A stretch of 6,415 nt of DNA from positions 1 to 6,415 of the forward strand of contig JAGBOM010000072.1 in NCBI GenBank assembly GCA_017633865.1. Direction: 5' to 3'. The translations under genes and the position numbers were made by a program. Source of the DNA: Opitutales bacterium (GTDB lineage Bacteria; Verrucomicrobiota; Verrucomicrobiia; Opitutales; Intestinicryptomonadaceae). Below the pieces are notes generated by a model. That model was given only the letters and a program-made list of their open reading frames with translations. It made no database searches and had not been told where the DNA came from. This document shows, piece after piece, positions 5,732 through 6,415 of this stretch. Each line of letters starts with the position of its first letter. The stretch's first letter is position 1.

Positions 5732-6415
5732 TTAGAAATAATTTGCCCTGCCCAGCGCAAAGAGGAGCATGTAGCCGAGCGCGAAACCTATGGCGCCGAC
5801 CGTCAGGCCGATTGAGGCCATCTGCTTTTGCGTTGTAAGGCCCACGGAGTGCGCTATCGCGTTCGGCGGAGTGCTGATTGGCAGCGCCATCGCAAGCGAC
5901 GCCGAAAGCGCGACGCCCAAAAGCAGCGTCGATACGCCGCCAAAGGGTTTTATAGTGTCGCCCATGCCAGTCGCCACTGCCGCCAGAACGGAAATTAAAA
6001 GCGCGGCGGTCGCCGTGTTCGACAGGAACGTGCTCATCGCGTAGCAAAGAAGCCCCGCGCCTATTATTGTTCCAATAGGCGGCCACTTGTGAAACGGAAT
6101 GGAGCCCACCAAATTGTCCGCAAGCCCCGAATCATGCAGGCCGATGCTAAGGGCGAATCCGCCCGCCACAAGCCACAAAACGTCCCAGTTTATCTGCTTT
6201 AAGTCCTCTTTGCCCATTATGCCGGTTGCGGCGAAAACGGCAATGGGAATCATGGCAACGACGTTCGAGTTTATGCCCGTCAGCTTGTCAAGCATCCAGA
6301 GCGAAACCGTTATAATAAAGGTCGCGCAAACGATGTAGGACTTCGGGCTTTTTTCAAGCTCGCCGTCGAAGGAAACGTCGAGCTCTTTGCTTAGGAACGG
6401 GAAAAGCGTCTTTAA
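5732..6415 (-). CDS. DASS/SLC13-family anion:Na+ symporter, C-terminal half
   Basis: The frame is open to the right edge, giving 227 residues and a TAA stop at 5732-5734; the N-terminal half lies outside. This is an inner-membrane secondary transporter of the divalent anion:Na+ symporter family (relatives include VcINDY, SdcS and CitT). The hallmarks of the second half are present: a helix with WLVAGGFALSIGLHDSGLAD (partial residues ~81-100), the second Ser-Asn-Thr motif in LSNTATAALL (Ser132-Asn133-Thr134) on the re-entrant hairpin, and ALPISTPPNAIAHS (~177-190). The last helix (about 205-220) is followed by a short cytoplasmic or periplasmic tail. In known structures the Ser-Asn-Thr loops bind substrate and sodium. 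Substrate could be C4-dicarboxylate, citrate or sulfate; the visible half does not decide. It is convergent with the dikinase gene across 111 bases. The intergenic stretch also has an AT-rich inverted repeat flanked by GCGC (5675-5706), with no T run in the minus direction. Confidence 0.9.
   Translation of the reverse strand, partial: LKTLFPFLSKELDVSFDGELEKSPKSYIVCATFIITVSLWMLDKLTGINSNVVAMIPIAVFAATGIMGKEDLKQINWDVLWLVAGGFALSIGLHDSGLADNLVGSIPFHKWPPIGTIIGAGLLCYAMSTFLSNTATAALLISVLAAVATGMGDTIKPFGGVSTLLLGVALSASLAMALPISTPPNAIAHSVGLTTQKQMASIGLTVGAIGFALGYMLLFALGRANYF

Overview
The window carries three clear protein genes and one exported protein of unknown function, separated by a long structured non-coding stretch. 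The organism looks like an anaerobic, Gram-negative-type bacterium with moderately high GC and runs of A and T between genes. A Verrucomicrobiota (Opitutales-like) gut or sediment lineage is my best guess. It rests on general impression of the proteins and on the use of pyruvate phosphate dikinase, and it is an inference, not a demonstration.

Layout: (1) Positions 1-1089 hold the C-terminal part of a GH13 alpha-glucan hydrolase of the debranching type (pullulanase/isoamylase-like), cut by the left edge. (2) Four bases later, at 1094-1924, a secreted or periplasmic protein of unknown family follows, probably in the same operon. (3) Positions 1925-2845 are about 920 bases without a convincing gene. 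This stretch holds two 119-bp direct repeats (1970-2088 and 2105-2223, 112 of 119 identical), each made of four consecutive small hairpins. It also holds a candidate sigma70 promoter (TTGACA at 2244), a possible 55-codon ORF (2447-2614), a strong intrinsic terminator (2673-2697) and two hairpins just before the next gene. (4) Positions 2846-5620 encode a complete pyruvate, phosphate dikinase with an unusual Lys/Ala-rich, histone-H1-like N-terminal tail. A strong terminator follows at 5641-5674. (5) Positions 5732-6415, on the minus strand and convergent with the dikinase, hold the C-terminal half of a DASS/SLC13-family anion:Na+ symporter, cut by the right edge.

As a metabolic picture, the glucan hydrolase would supply oligosaccharides or glucose for glycolysis. 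The dikinase interconverts pyruvate and PEP at the bottom of glycolysis, and the symporter probably imports a di- or tricarboxylate or other divalent anion. The genes fit a central-carbon theme, but nothing shows that the dikinase and symporter are co-regulated. The most unusual signals are the paired four-hairpin repeats, the H1-like tail on the dikinase, and the long leader region with mutually exclusive hairpins in front of it.
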